From a virus: DNA of 43,940 bases. This document shows, piece after piece, positions 13,918-22,632 of the stretch; within the stretch, counting starts at the first letter, position 1, and every line of letters begins with the position of its first letter. The notes under the pieces were generated by a model, which was not told the origin of the DNA, searched no databases, and worked only from the letters and a program-made list of their open reading frames with translations. The stretch covers positions 1 through 43,940 of the IMG/VR virus record IMGVR_UViG_3300031403_000017. One strand, 5' to 3'. Position numbers and translations under genes: made by a program.

Positions 13918-14100
13918 ATGACCAAGAAGATGAATTTCGCCATGACACAAGATGAAGCGTTTGATATGTATTGTATGTGCAAAGACTTTATTGAATTAAA
14001 TGGAGATGATGACCCAGAGGTATACAAGACAGAGATAGAATTATGTAAGAGATTTATAAAGAGGTATCTAATTAGATTTAAGTTAAATGAAAGGAAATAG
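13918..14100 (+). CDS. Hypothetical protein, 60 aa
   Basis: A 60-residue helical protein with scattered Cys (MYCMCKDFI, ELCKRF) and a basic end. It starts 4 bases after the upstream stop and overlaps the following zinc-ribbon gene by 14 bases. Confidence 0.5.
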   Translation: MTKKMNFAMTQDEAFDMYCMCKDFIELNGDDDPEVYKTEIELCKRFIKRYLIRFKLNERK

Positions 14101-14245
14101 AATCGATTGGTGTGCATGGTGTAATATCACGATGAGAGGGAAGGTCTCAAAGCATTATGGTTTATGCTCTGCTTGCAGAAGGACCTCTGATGGTAGAGCA
14201 GGTGTTAAGATAGATGACGATAGATCTAAATTGTCCAAAGACTGA
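14087..14245 (+). CDS. Small zinc-finger-like protein, 52 aa
   Basis: A 52-residue frame with two CxxC pairs, CAWC at 9-12 and CSAC at 27-30, the arrangement of a small treble-clef or zinc ribbon. It is the last gene before a strong terminator, so it closes the small-gene transcript. No named family. Confidence 0.55.
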   Translation: MKGNRIDWCAWCNITMRGKVSKHYGLCSACRRTSDGRAGVKIDDDRSKLSKD

Positions 14246-14301
14246 TTTTGGATTTATAGTTAATCATGCCATCTCTGTTTGTTGGGAACAATTGGTCGAT
14301 T

Positions 14302-14331
14302 AGCACTACCATGGAAGCGGTAGTGCTTTTT
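14302..14331 (+). terminator. Rho-independent terminator before the packaging genes
   Basis: Perfect 9-bp stem AGCACTACC / GGTAGTGCT (14302-14310 with 14319-14327), 8-nt loop and a TTTTT run (14327-14331). It separates the small-gene block from the late genes. Confidence 0.9.
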
Positions 14332-14353
14332 GTAGTGCCTAGACTAAAACATA

Positions 14354-14384
14354 TTTTATAAAGTATAAAGTTTTATATACAGTG
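14354..14384 (+). promoter_or_regulatory. Palindromic promoter/operator element D (divergent copy)
   Basis: TTTATA-AAG-TATAAA (14355-14369) keeps the 6-3-6 palindrome layout of the other elements with a changed arm sequence, followed by TTTTATATACAG. It is in the only gap between the terminator and the terminase genes, so is the probable late promoter or operator. Confidence 0.45.
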
Positions 14385-14415
14385 TTAATGACTGGATCCC
14401 AATAACCAAGCAAAC

Positions 14416-15036
14416 ATGGCATCAACCGGCATTGATTTACACGAGTTCGACCCCTCTTTAACACTAAATAACTCAAGACAAGAGCGTTTTGCTAACGAGT
14501 TTTTAGAGGACCTCAATCAAACTAAAGCTGCGTTAAGGGCAGGCTACGCAGAGAACGGTTCTCATGTAGCAGGGCATAGACTCGTTCGCAACGATAAAGT
14601 TTGGGCACGTATTGAGTATTTGCAAGAAGTTAGAGCTAAGGTAATAGGCATCGACAAGCACTGGGTTCTAAGTAACCTAATGAAAGTGCATGAACGAAGC
14701 ATGGAGGCAGTAGCCGTTATGGAGTTTAATCCCGTAACTAAGGAGATGGAGCAGAAAACCAAGATGATAGAAGATGTCGATGGTAACTCACATATCGTAG
14801 GAGTTTACATGTACGATTCAGGTGGAGCCAATAGATCACTTGAGTTAATAGGTAAGCACTTGGGAATGTTCAATCTCAAGGTTGACATCAGTGCTAAGAT
14901 CCAGACGATTAATTTCGCTGTACCGCCTTCACCATTTATGAATGCTTTAGATGATAAGTCGAGAAATGCTAGAAACGAAAGTATCAAGCTCCAGAAGATC
15001 AAGAAGAAGGGGAGGCAAATTAAACAGATGAACTAA
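14416..15036 (+). CDS. terS: Terminase small subunit
   Basis: A 206-residue protein of the Terminase_2 type. Residues 18-60 have the typical start (RQERFANEFLEDLNQTKAALRAGY, in two parts, then HVAGHRLVRNDKVWARIEYL), an HTH that recognises the packaging site; a central oligomerisation region follows, and the Lys/Arg-rich tail ends the protein. It recruits the large subunit to phage DNA. It lies directly before the large subunit, overlapping by one base (TAATG). A GATCCCAAT sequence 12-20 bases upstream recalls the CCCAA leader of other genes. Confidence 0.88.
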   Translation: MASTGIDLHEFDPSLTLNNSRQERFANEFLEDLNQTKAALRAGYAENGSHVAGHRLVRNDKVWARIEYLQEVRAKVIGIDKHWVLSNLMKVHERSMEAVAVMEFNPVTKEMEQKTKMIEDVDGNSHIVGVYMYDSGGANRSLELIGKHLGMFNLKVDISAKIQTINFAVPPSPFMNALDDKSRNARNESIKLQKIKKKGRQIKQMN

Positions 15037-16562
15037 TGATTGTTAGGCCTGAAAGTGTACACGGTAAATCTAAGAAGCACTTAGAAAAGATGGATGCCAA
15101 GAATTATCTATCTAAGCTAAATGAGCAGAGAGCTAAGGGAGTGCTTTACCCACTTCAACCTAAACAGTTAGTTTTTGCGAATACGGCTATCAAGTTTAGA
15201 TTATTTGGTGGAGCTAAAGGGGGAGGAAAGTCCTACGCTATGAGAGCTGAATCAGTTCGACAAGCACTCTCATGCCCAGGAGTACGAGGATTGGTTCTAA
15301 GGCGTACATTCCCAGAAGTGAATGAGAATACATTGATCCCTATGCTGAGTGAACTGAAGTTGGCTGGGGTCGAGCACAAGTACAATGGGACCGAAAGAAA
15401 GATCACATTCCCTAATGGATCAACGATTAAATTCTCATATTGTCGTAATGAGCAAGATGTTATCAGGTACCAAGGAATTGAGTACGACTTTATCTGCGTT
15501 GAGGAGCTTACTCACTGGAGAGAAAAAGAGTTCAAGATCCTTAAGTCTTGTCTTCGAACGTCTAGGCCAGGTATCATCCCTAATTTCTTTGCTTCTACTA
15601 ATCCAGGCGGAGTCGGTCACGCTTGGGTAAGACGTATTTGGATCAATCGTAAGTTTGAGAAAGGTGAAAAACATCATGATTACGCATTTGTAGGCGCTAA
15701 CGTCTATGATAACTTTGTCCTAATGGATTCTCAGCCTGAGTACATGGAAGACCTAGAAGATCTACCAGATGCTCAAAGAGAGGCGTTCCTGCATGGAAAC
15801 TGGGATGTATTCGAAGGACAGTACTTCCCTGAGTTCGCTAGAGATATTCATGTGACCGAACCTTTCTACCCAATTATTGGTATCAAGCGAAGGATCATGG
15901 CTATGGATTATGGTTACGCAGCCCCGTCTTGTGTCCTGTGGATGTGCATAACGAATCAAAATAAGATCATCGTTTACCGTGAGCTATACCAAAATGAGTT
16001 AACCTACGAGCAGTTAGCAATCAGGATTGGAGCGATGACGCCTGTCTCAGAAACGAGGGAGATCAAAGTGTTGGTAGCAGATCCTGCGATCGTGAATAAA
16101 AGATCTGATACAACTGGAACGACTGGGAAAGATGAATTAGAAGCTCACCTAGGAGGGGTTAAAGTTGTACCAGGGACTAATCGTCGAATCGATGGATGGA
16201 TCAGGGTTCGTCAGCACTTACAACCGAAATACAACCCCAATACCAAGCAGAATGAATCGATGATAGAGATTACATCTTCTTGTATCAACTTGATTAGAAC
16301 GTTACCTGAGTTGATCTACGATAAGGGTGATGTCGAGGACTGTGATACAACTGGAGATGATCATGCTCCAGATACATTGAGATACGGAGTTATGTACCTC
16401 TCGAATGAGAAACCAGGATTCGCGACCGTGAAAGATATAAACGATAGCATGACTAGAGGGAATACCGCTAAGCATAAGCCTACTGATGAATTCAAGGAGA
16501 CTAAGTTCTTCAAAAAGAGTAGTCCTAATCGAAAACAAAATTTACTAACGAAGAAGTATTGA
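15036..16562 (+). CDS. terL: Terminase large subunit
   Basis: A 508-residue packaging motor. The ATPase domain has Walker A FGGAKGGGKS (57-66) and Walker B YDFICVEE (150-157), followed by the coupling motif FFASTNPGG. The RNase H-like nuclease domain begins near residue 285 with MAMDYGYAAPS (metal-binding Asp), continues with LVADPAIV and ends with DDHAPDTLRYGV, so all three acidic positions are present. It cuts concatemeric DNA and pumps it into the prohead through the portal encoded next. Length is normal. The CDS overlaps terS by one base. Confidence 0.95.
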   Translation: MIVRPESVHGKSKKHLEKMDAKNYLSKLNEQRAKGVLYPLQPKQLVFANTAIKFRLFGGAKGGGKSYAMRAESVRQALSCPGVRGLVLRRTFPEVNENTLIPMLSELKLAGVEHKYNGTERKITFPNGSTIKFSYCRNEQDVIRYQGIEYDFICVEELTHWREKEFKILKSCLRTSRPGIIPNFFASTNPGGVGHAWVRRIWINRKFEKGEKHHDYAFVGANVYDNFVLMDSQPEYMEDLEDLPDAQREAFLHGNWDVFEGQYFPEFARDIHVTEPFYPIIGIKRRIMAMDYGYAAPSCVLWMCITNQNKIIVYRELYQNELTYEQLAIRIGAMTPVSETREIKVLVADPAIVNKRSDTTGTTGKDELEAHLGGVKVVPGTNRRIDGWIRVRQHLQPKYNPNTKQNESMIEITSSCINLIRTLPELIYDKGDVEDCDTTGDDHAPDTLRYGVMYLSNEKPGFATVKDINDSMTRGNTAKHKPTDEFKETKFFKKSSPNRKQNLLTKKY

Positions 16563-16580
16563 TTATTATCAATTTAAAAT

Positions 16581-19241
16581 ATGGCTAAAAAAGAAACCGA
16601 GAACAAGGTAGTGAGAGCCCCACAGCTCACGAAGCCAAATGAGAAACTAAGTAATAAACCAAGAGATGGTAAACCAGGCTTTATGCTTGGAGCTTCTGGT
16701 ACGGTTATCTCAGAGGGTATTATATCCGAGGAGTATAACTCGAGTTTAGAGGGTCAATCGGGAGCAGCTATCTGGGAAGAAATGAGAAAGTCCGATGCTC
16801 AAGTGGCTGCAACTTTAGCAGTATGTGAGCTTCCATTGAAATCAACTAAGTGGTATGTAGATCCTTATGTTGGAGAATCCGGTGAATCAGATGGACAAGC
16901 TCAAGAGATTTCTGATTTCGTTACTTGGGCATTATTCGATGCAATGGATCTTACTTGGGGACAATTACTTGATGAGATCTTTACGTTCCTGCCTTTCGGT
17001 CATGCAGTCTTCGAGAAGCAGTTAACTGGAGATGGTGACAAAGTATGGTTCAAAACCCTCGCTAGTCGCAAGCAAACCACTATTCTTAAGTGGGAACAAG
17101 AAGACGGCACTTCGGGTATCAGGCAAGTCGTTCCACAGGAAATTGAAGGTGGACCAAATGATGGCGAAAAAGAAGTGGACATCCCATCTCATAACCTGGT
17201 AATATTCACCCACAAGAAAGAGGGTGAGAATCATGAGGGGGTATCACTCCTGAGACCAGCCTACAAACATTGGCACATTAAATCGAATCTTTACAAGTTC
17301 GATGCTGTTAAGCACGAAAGAGCAGCAGTAGGAATCCCTGTAATGTATATGCCATCTACGGCGTCTCAAGCTGATAGAGCAGCAGCCCAAGACATAGTAG
17401 ATAACGTTAGAATATCTGAGCAAGTTGGAATTGTTATCCCGGGTACCAAGGAAGAAGGATGGTTGTTTGAGTTCGCCCAAACACACGGCGATAAAGGATC
17501 TAATATCTTCGAATCAGTTAAGCATCATAACCGAGAGATTAGTAAGGTTATTCTCGCTCAGTTCTTAGAACTAGGTACAGACGGTGGTTCTCAGGCATTA
17601 TCTAGAGATCAGACATCTCTGTACCGCTCAGCCGTGGAATTCATTGGTAAACATATTACTGATGTATTCAATCGATACGTTATCCCTGAGTTAGTGGATA
17701 TGAACTTCGAGACTGATCAATACCCTCAATTGAAATTCAGAAAGATCGGTGAATTAGATTACTCTGACATCTCTTCTGGCTTGAAGTCGTTAGCAGATAG
17801 TGGAATCATTATCCCTGATGACGAGATCGAAGCTTACATCAGAGACATGTTTGATCTTCCTGCTAGAGATACTGATGGAGATGATGTAGAACGAGGTCAA
17901 CGTGGTAATACCGATGGAGGTGGAGAACCTACTAAGAAAACTGATCCAAATGGTAAAGGTAAACAAACGACTATTCCAAACAAGAAAGAGGTAAAGAAAG
18001 AAGTAGATAAGGCTACTAAAGCCCATGAACACGATGACGTGGGAGTATTCGATGAAGATTATCACAATCTAAGCTCCAAGATCGATAACAAAATGATCTT
18101 AAGCCTCCAGAACGAAGTTACTAACCTAGACCAGAAAGCTAGGCTAAAAAAAAAAGGGTTTAAATTCAACGAGTTCGAAAAGAACGCTGTAAGACCGTTG
18201 ACATTCGCAGAGCGAAAGGTTAATTTTACATCAATGAAAAGATCCATGGATTCTTTCGGTGATTTACTAGAAAAGCAGCTTACTGATATTACTAAGAAAC
18301 AAAGAGATGACATACTCAAGCAACTTAAGTCAGCAGTGGACAAAAACGACGTCAAAGCAATTGGGAAACTCAAGATTAAATTCAAAACGGAACTCGCTGC
18401 AGCGCTCACGAATGTTCAAAAAGAAATGTTCGAAATTGGAAAGAAGTCAGCTGCAACTGAGATGGTTGTTAAAATACCACCAACGAATGCAGCCGTTCGC
18501 GGAGCAATGCGGGTTCAGAACAGTGCTATAGCAGATGAACTCATAAATAAGATGGAGAACGTCGTTAGGATTAACTCTGCTGAGCTTATTACCAAAAGAG
18601 GTGGTGACATTAAGGACTTAGCTTCTGCTGAAGCTGTGGCCGCTGTATCAGTTGCACTCGATAAAGTGATTGGAAAAGCTATCAAATCTCTAGATTCTTT
18701 AACTGTTACTGGTTCAGTGAATATGGGAAGAGCTTCAATATTCGAACGTTACCCTGAGAAAGTTTATGCAATGCAGTACTCCGCTATTATCGATGGGAAA
18801 ACTACTGATCACTGCCTTAGCCTTGACGGTAGAGTTGTTAAACCAGGTTCTAATGAGTACTTCAATTACATGCCTCCTCAGCATTATGGATGTAGATCTA
18901 TCTGGGTCGAGATCCTAGTAGATGAAGTCTTTAAGCCTGCTATCGATGGAATCCCATCGTCCATACCCGCTACTAAGACTATCGACACTGCGACACTTCT
19001 CAAGGTTCCAATCGTTAGTAAGGACAGCCCAGCTATAAGAATAATCCAGACTGAGATTAAGCAAAGAAAGGATAAGCTGAGAATATTAACTACTGCGGGT
19101 AACTTCCCTAACAGGCAAAAGAACCACAAGAAAAGAATATCTGAGCTTGAGAAAGCGATCAAGACTAAGCTAAGCGAAGATAGAAACTTGGTATCTAATT
19201 ACTTTAAAGACGTATTAATTGCTGATGGCATCAAGTTCTAA
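16581..19241 (+). CDS. Portal protein (DUF935, Mu gp29-like) fused to a MuF head-morphogenesis domain
   Basis: An 886-residue protein joining two proteins that are separate in phage Mu. Residues 1-455 match the DUF935/gp29 portal: SDAQVAATLAVCELPLKSTKW, LPFGHAVFEKQ, then the HKKEGENHEGVSLLRPAYKHW segment and a conserved SRDQTSLYRSAVEFI. A Lys/Asp/Gly linker spans about 455-510. Residues about 560-800 form the MuF (gpF) part, with NMGRASIFERYPEKVYAMQY and the motif DHCLSLDGRVV...PPQHYGCRSIW, whose Cys and His are typical. The portal dodecamer is the DNA channel; the MuF part is carried into the capsid. A C-terminal helical extension of about 80 residues is unassigned. Confidence 0.9.
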   Translation: MAKKETENKVVRAPQLTKPNEKLSNKPRDGKPGFMLGASGTVISEGIISEEYNSSLEGQSGAAIWEEMRKSDAQVAATLAVCELPLKSTKWYVDPYVGESGESDGQAQEISDFVTWALFDAMDLTWGQLLDEIFTFLPFGHAVFEKQLTGDGDKVWFKTLASRKQTTILKWEQEDGTSGIRQVVPQEIEGGPNDGEKEVDIPSHNLVIFTHKKEGENHEGVSLLRPAYKHWHIKSNLYKFDAVKHERAAVGIPVMYMPSTASQADRAAAQDIVDNVRISEQVGIVIPGTKEEGWLFEFAQTHGDKGSNIFESVKHHNREISKVILAQFLELGTDGGSQALSRDQTSLYRSAVEFIGKHITDVFNRYVIPELVDMNFETDQYPQLKFRKIGELDYSDISSGLKSLADSGIIIPDDEIEAYIRDMFDLPARDTDGDDVERGQRGNTDGGGEPTKKTDPNGKGKQTTIPNKKEVKKEVDKATKAHEHDDVGVFDEDYHNLSSKIDNKMILSLQNEVTNLDQKARLKKKGFKFNEFEKNAVRPLTFAERKVNFTSMKRSMDSFGDLLEKQLTDITKKQRDDILKQLKSAVDKNDVKAIGKLKIKFKTELAAALTNVQKEMFEIGKKSAATEMVVKIPPTNAAVRGAMRVQNSAIADELINKMENVVRINSAELITKRGGDIKDLASAEAVAAVSVALDKVIGKAIKSLDSLTVTGSVNMGRASIFERYPEKVYAMQYSAIIDGKTTDHCLSLDGRVVKPGSNEYFNYMPPQHYGCRSIWVEILVDEVFKPAIDGIPSSIPATKTIDTATLLKVPIVSKDSPAIRIIQTEIKQRKDKLRILTTAGNFPNRQKNHKKRISELEKAIKTKLSEDRNLVSNYFKDVLIADGIKF

Positions 19242-19528
19242 TGGCTAAAATAACAATGGCTGTCATATTAGACGAGAATAACAACGTAGATGTTCAGTAC
19301 TCTGGTACTCACGCCCAGTTGATTAATATGTTGGGTGGATTATCAGTTGCTAAAGATTGGTGTGTAGGCCAGTTAAAAGTGGGCTCTCACGTTAAATCAT
19401 CTGAGCCAAGTAAGAAGGTAGGAAAAAGAGATGCAATGGATTACTACTTAAATAAAAGACAGGAGGCTGAGGATGCACTCAAGGCGGTCTCAGAGTCTGA
19501 CGATAGAGCTCAGTTCGAAGTGAGTTAG
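19241..19528 (+). CDS. Hypothetical protein, 95 aa
   Basis: A 95-residue protein between portal and protease genes, starting on the last base of the portal stop (TAATG). It begins with a strand (ITMAVILDENNNVDVQY), then a helix, and a charged C-terminal helix. Likely a small head protein by position; family not recognised. Confidence 0.6.
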   Translation: MAKITMAVILDENNNVDVQYSGTHAQLINMLGGLSVAKDWCVGQLKVGSHVKSSEPSKKVGKRDAMDYYLNKRQEAEDALKAVSESDDRAQFEVS

Positions 19529-19577
19529 GAATTTATTTTTTACATAACCCAATTTAAAACTTATAATTCTAATAATC

Positions 19578-21131
19578 ATGAAGATTACACCAAAGCAGTT
19601 CTCGGATAAAAATAAGATTTCGCAAAAACTAGCGAAGACTATTTTGGATGTTCTTTACTCTAAGGGTTTAGATGCCGCTAACTTAAGCAGCGTGATCTGG
19701 AGATTAGAATCGTACTTCGTTAAAGAGGAGCTTAAGAAGCACCTCGAGAAAGTGAAGAAAGAAAAGATCGAGACAATTGTTGATGACGTGATAGCTGATA
19801 TGGATATGTACGACCAAAAGGAGTACAAAGACAATGAGGTTCACGTGCAATTGTTTTCTGATTTAGTATTCGCTGAAGAACCTAAGCCAAATGCTAAGTT
19901 CAAAGCAGGTCAAGAGGTGGAGATTCAAATTATGCGAGTTGGGACGTGGAACCATCCTATGTACGGTAAATTTGCCATTGGCAAAAAGGACCTTGCAGAA
20001 GTGGTTAGCAATTTCGATTCTAACGAACGCGGCATCAAGCTGGTTGTTGACGAGAATCACGAACCAGACCACAAAGCACTCGCATGGTTTGAGTCCCTAC
20101 GTTTAAGTGAGGATGGTACAAAGCTTTATGCAACCTTATCGTTGAATAATGCTGGAGCCAAAATCCTAACTGACGGGTCTTACAAATACTTCTCTCCTGA
20201 GATTATCTTTAAAAAGAAAGATGAGGAGACTGGTAAAAAAGTAAAAAACTTATTGATAGGTGGTGCATTCACTAATAGGCCCTTCTTCAAATCGATGGAA
20301 CCATTGATGGCCAACGAAGATGCAGCCTCACGATCACAAGTTTTGGGCGAAGGTCCACAATCCCTATTATTTTCTAATTTGAACAGCAAAATGAAAAAGT
20401 TCCTAGAACTAATTTCGAAGTTTTCTGAAATGGACAACATCTCAGAGGACCAAAAAGCTGAACTCGAAGCTGCATTCTCAGAGCTTGAGGAAGATGACCA
20501 GACTGCGGAAATTAAAACCGTATTCAAGGAGCAACTTGCTAAGTTCGGAGAAGGTGACGACGATTCAGATGATGACGACGACTCTGATGACGACGACGAT
20601 GCAGATGCCGACGCTGATGCGGATGCTGATGCAGACGAAGACGATGAAGACGATGAAGACGATGAAGATGACGAAGGTGCTGATGGCATCAAGGCTTCTG
20701 AACCTGACGCAAACGGAAACGTACAAGTTAGCGCAAAATCATTCGCCATGCTAAAAGAAACAGCTAAAATGAGCCGAAAGCTTATTAAAAGCCAACGTAA
20801 AGCTAAGTTCAGTGAACAAGCTAATGCATTGGTATTCTCTGAGACTAACAAGTCTGGAGTGATCCTACCCAAGACTAAGAATAAAATTACTAAGTTCTGT
20901 CAAACCCTTGACGATTCTCAAGTGACAGCATTCTTCGAGATCTTGAACAAAGTTAAGATCGTTGACGCTAAGATGATTGGCTCAACTAAAGGTAAGAAAA
21001 AAGAAGTTGCATTCTCTGAATCAGGGGCAACTAAAGAAGAAGCGATTCGTTTCTTCCAAGAAGACATGCAAATGACTCCAGATGAAGCAGCTGCTGCCTA
21101 CTCTGAAGCACAGGCACAAGCAAAGAAGTAA
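19578..21131 (+). CDS. Mu gpI-like prohead protease with scaffold region
   Basis: A 517-residue protein. Residues about 75-250 resemble the Mu I protease: VGTWNHPMYGKFAIG, the His-containing DENHEPDHKALAWFESL, LNNAGAKILTDGSYKYFSPE and LIGGAFTNRPF. Residues about 270-310 begin a helical scaffold, 327-366 are an Asp/Glu/Ala-rich low-complexity stretch, and 385-517 form a helical C-terminal scaffold. In Mu the equivalent gene makes both protease and, from an internal start, scaffold; ATG codons near residue 271 (FSNLNSKMKKFLEL) could serve that purpose here. An extra N-terminal helical region of about 75 residues is unusual. Confidence 0.85.
   Translation: MKITPKQFSDKNKISQKLAKTILDVLYSKGLDAANLSSVIWRLESYFVKEELKKHLEKVKKEKIETIVDDVIADMDMYDQKEYKDNEVHVQLFSDLVFAEEPKPNAKFKAGQEVEIQIMRVGTWNHPMYGKFAIGKKDLAEVVSNFDSNERGIKLVVDENHEPDHKALAWFESLRLSEDGTKLYATLSLNNAGAKILTDGSYKYFSPEIIFKKKDEETGKKVKNLLIGGAFTNRPFFKSMEPLMANEDAASRSQVLGEGPQSLLFSNLNSKMKKFLELISKFSEMDNISEDQKAELEAAFSELEEDDQTAEIKTVFKEQLAKFGEGDDDSDDDDDSDDDDDADADADADADADEDDEDDEDDEDDEGADGIKASEPDANGNVQVSAKSFAMLKETAKMSRKLIKSQRKAKFSEQANALVFSETNKSGVILPKTKNKITKFCQTLDDSQVTAFFEILNKVKIVDAKMIGSTKGKKKEVAFSESGATKEEAIRFFQEDMQMTPDEAAAAYSEAQAQAKK
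20556..20675 (+). repeat. Acidic low-complexity repeat in the scaffold gene
   Basis: Degenerate GATGAC, GCAGAT/GCTGAT and GACGATGAA units encode 40 consecutive residues that are Asp, Glu, Ala or Ser only (residues 327-366 of the protease/scaffold). Such tracts vary in length by slippage. Confidence 0.8.
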
Positions 21132-21157
21132 TCTATAATTTAACTTGAACCATTCAC

Positions 21158-21625
21158 ATGGCTGCTAAAACAACCGCAACCGATTCAGAACGAAAAGATG
21201 GTAAATTGCTAGCGTTTCCAATGCTAGCATCAGTTAAGATCTACAAAGGATCTACTGTCGTAGCAGATGCTACAGCCCGTTTTGCTCAAACGAATGATGG
21301 CGCTACCATCACACTAGCTGCAGGTGATAAATTCCTAGGAATTTGTGCAGAAACAATGGACAACGTCGGAGCTGATGGCGACGAGGATGTTCGAGTATAC
21401 CGAAACGGTGTACATTTACTAGAATTCACAGACGCATTGACCGTTGCAGATTTAGGGAAACCAGTTCTCTTGAACAATGTTACAGACAATGGCGCAGTAA
21501 CGGTAACATCTGACTCTGGTAACCCAGAGGTACAAGTTGGTGAAATCGTTGAGATAGTAAGCGCGAGCACTGCTCGAGTTGATATCGCAAACGCAGTAGG
21601 TAATTTAGTTGCCGACGCTGCTTAA
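21158..21625 (+). CDS. Capsid decoration (cement) protein, DUF2190-like
   Basis: A 155-residue beta-rich, Ala/Val/Thr-rich protein in the normal place between scaffold and major capsid genes. The pattern (AAGDKFLGICAETMDN, RVYRNGVHLLEF, DLGKPVLLNNVTDNG, VGEIVEIVSASTARVDI) is that of small capsid-stabilising proteins such as DUF2190 or the Mu-like decoration proteins. It likely binds the outside of mature capsids. The family is inferred from pattern and position. Confidence 0.75.
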   Translation: MAAKTTATDSERKDGKLLAFPMLASVKIYKGSTVVADATARFAQTNDGATITLAAGDKFLGICAETMDNVGADGDEDVRVYRNGVHLLEFTDALTVADLGKPVLLNNVTDNGAVTVTSDSGNPEVQVGEIVEIVSASTARVDIANAVGNLVADAA

Positions 21626-21654
21626 TTTTTTTAATACTTAATAGAACTTAAACA

Positions 21655-22560
21655 ATGTTAACTCGACAAGATGTAACACGTCTCCAAAATGCGGGTCTTA
21701 AGACACAGTTCTTCAAAGGATTTGATACAGCTCCTACTACTATGTACATGAGCATCTGTACCGAGATTCCTTCGAACGGTGCGTCTGAAGATTACGCCTG
21801 GTTGGGAGAAACGAACGGACTAAAAGAATGGAAAGATGAACGTGTACCACATGCGTTACTCGAAACCGGATTTAGTCTACGGAATAAAGATTACGAAGAT
21901 ACTATTGCAGTAGATCGTAATGCTATTCAAGATGAGAAGTACGGTCAGATTAAAATCCGTGTAGGTAACATGGGTACAATCGCTAAGCAATCTTACGATG
22001 AGATTCTTACGGCTAAGATTGAAGAAAATGGACTCTGTTACGATGGACAAAATTTCTTCGATACTGATCATGAAGAAGGATTGAGCGGAGTTCAGTCAAA
22101 TGTCGCTACCTCTGGTATGGCATTTACAGCTGAGAATGTTCAAATCATTACGTCACGGATGAAGCGATTCAAAATGAGTAATGGTAAACGAGCTAAAATC
22201 AAACCATCTACGTTGATGGTCCCATCTGACTTGGAATGGGCAGCTCGAATCATGATGGATCCTAAAGCAGTTTCAGTTACGACTGATCCTAGCAAGGCTA
22301 TCATGAAAGATCTACTAGATATCATGGTAAATGATGAACTAGAGAACGATGGAGTAGATTCTAAATACTACGTCCTTGATCTTAAATCTCGTGGAGTGAA
22401 ACCATTCATCTTCCAAAACCGAGAAGCTATTACGTTCACGTCACTGGATAATCCAAACGACCAAGACGTATTCATGCGAAAGACCATCTACTACGGTGTT
22501 CACGCTCGCTTCGCATTCGGTTACGGTGATTGGCGTCAAGCTTACCGAGCTCAGAAGTAA
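21655..22560 (+). CDS. Major capsid protein (Mu gpT-like)
   Basis: A 301-residue protein corresponding to the Mu major head subunit T family, which has the HK97 fold. It has the family start (MLTRQDVTRLQNAGLKTQFFKGFD), WLGETNGLKEWKDER, FSLRNKDYEDTIAVDR, a DTDHEEG segment, and the typical terminal FGYGDWRQAYRAQK. It assembles into the capsid shell with scaffold and decoration proteins. Its codons look more biased than most genes here, as expected for a highly expressed protein. A terminator hairpin follows. Confidence 0.93.
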   Translation: MLTRQDVTRLQNAGLKTQFFKGFDTAPTTMYMSICTEIPSNGASEDYAWLGETNGLKEWKDERVPHALLETGFSLRNKDYEDTIAVDRNAIQDEKYGQIKIRVGNMGTIAKQSYDEILTAKIEENGLCYDGQNFFDTDHEEGLSGVQSNVATSGMAFTAENVQIITSRMKRFKMSNGKRAKIKPSTLMVPSDLEWAARIMMDPKAVSVTTDPSKAIMKDLLDIMVNDELENDGVDSKYYVLDLKSRGVKPFIFQNREAITFTSLDNPNDQDVFMRKTIYYGVHARFAFGYGDWRQAYRAQK

Positions 22561-22579
22561 AAAACTGAAGAGTGATCGA

Positions 22580-22611
22580 CTGGACCCTTCGGGGTTCAGT
22601 AATTACTTTTT
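22580..22611 (+). terminator. Hairpin terminator after major capsid gene
   Basis: 8-bp stem CTGGACCC / GGGTTCAG (one G-T pair) capped by the stable TTCG tetraloop (22588-22591), followed by TAATTAC and a T5 run. It may partially terminate transcription and set capsid protein above the later genes. Confidence 0.75.
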
Positions 22612-22632
22612 AATTCCTAACAAAAAATAATC

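Noticed and set aside
20180-20872. Long minus-strand reading frame of 230 codons opposite the scaffold gene
   Set aside because: It is the antisense of the Asp/Glu/Ala repeat and reads as Ser/Ala low complexity; it lies inside a clear + strand gene.
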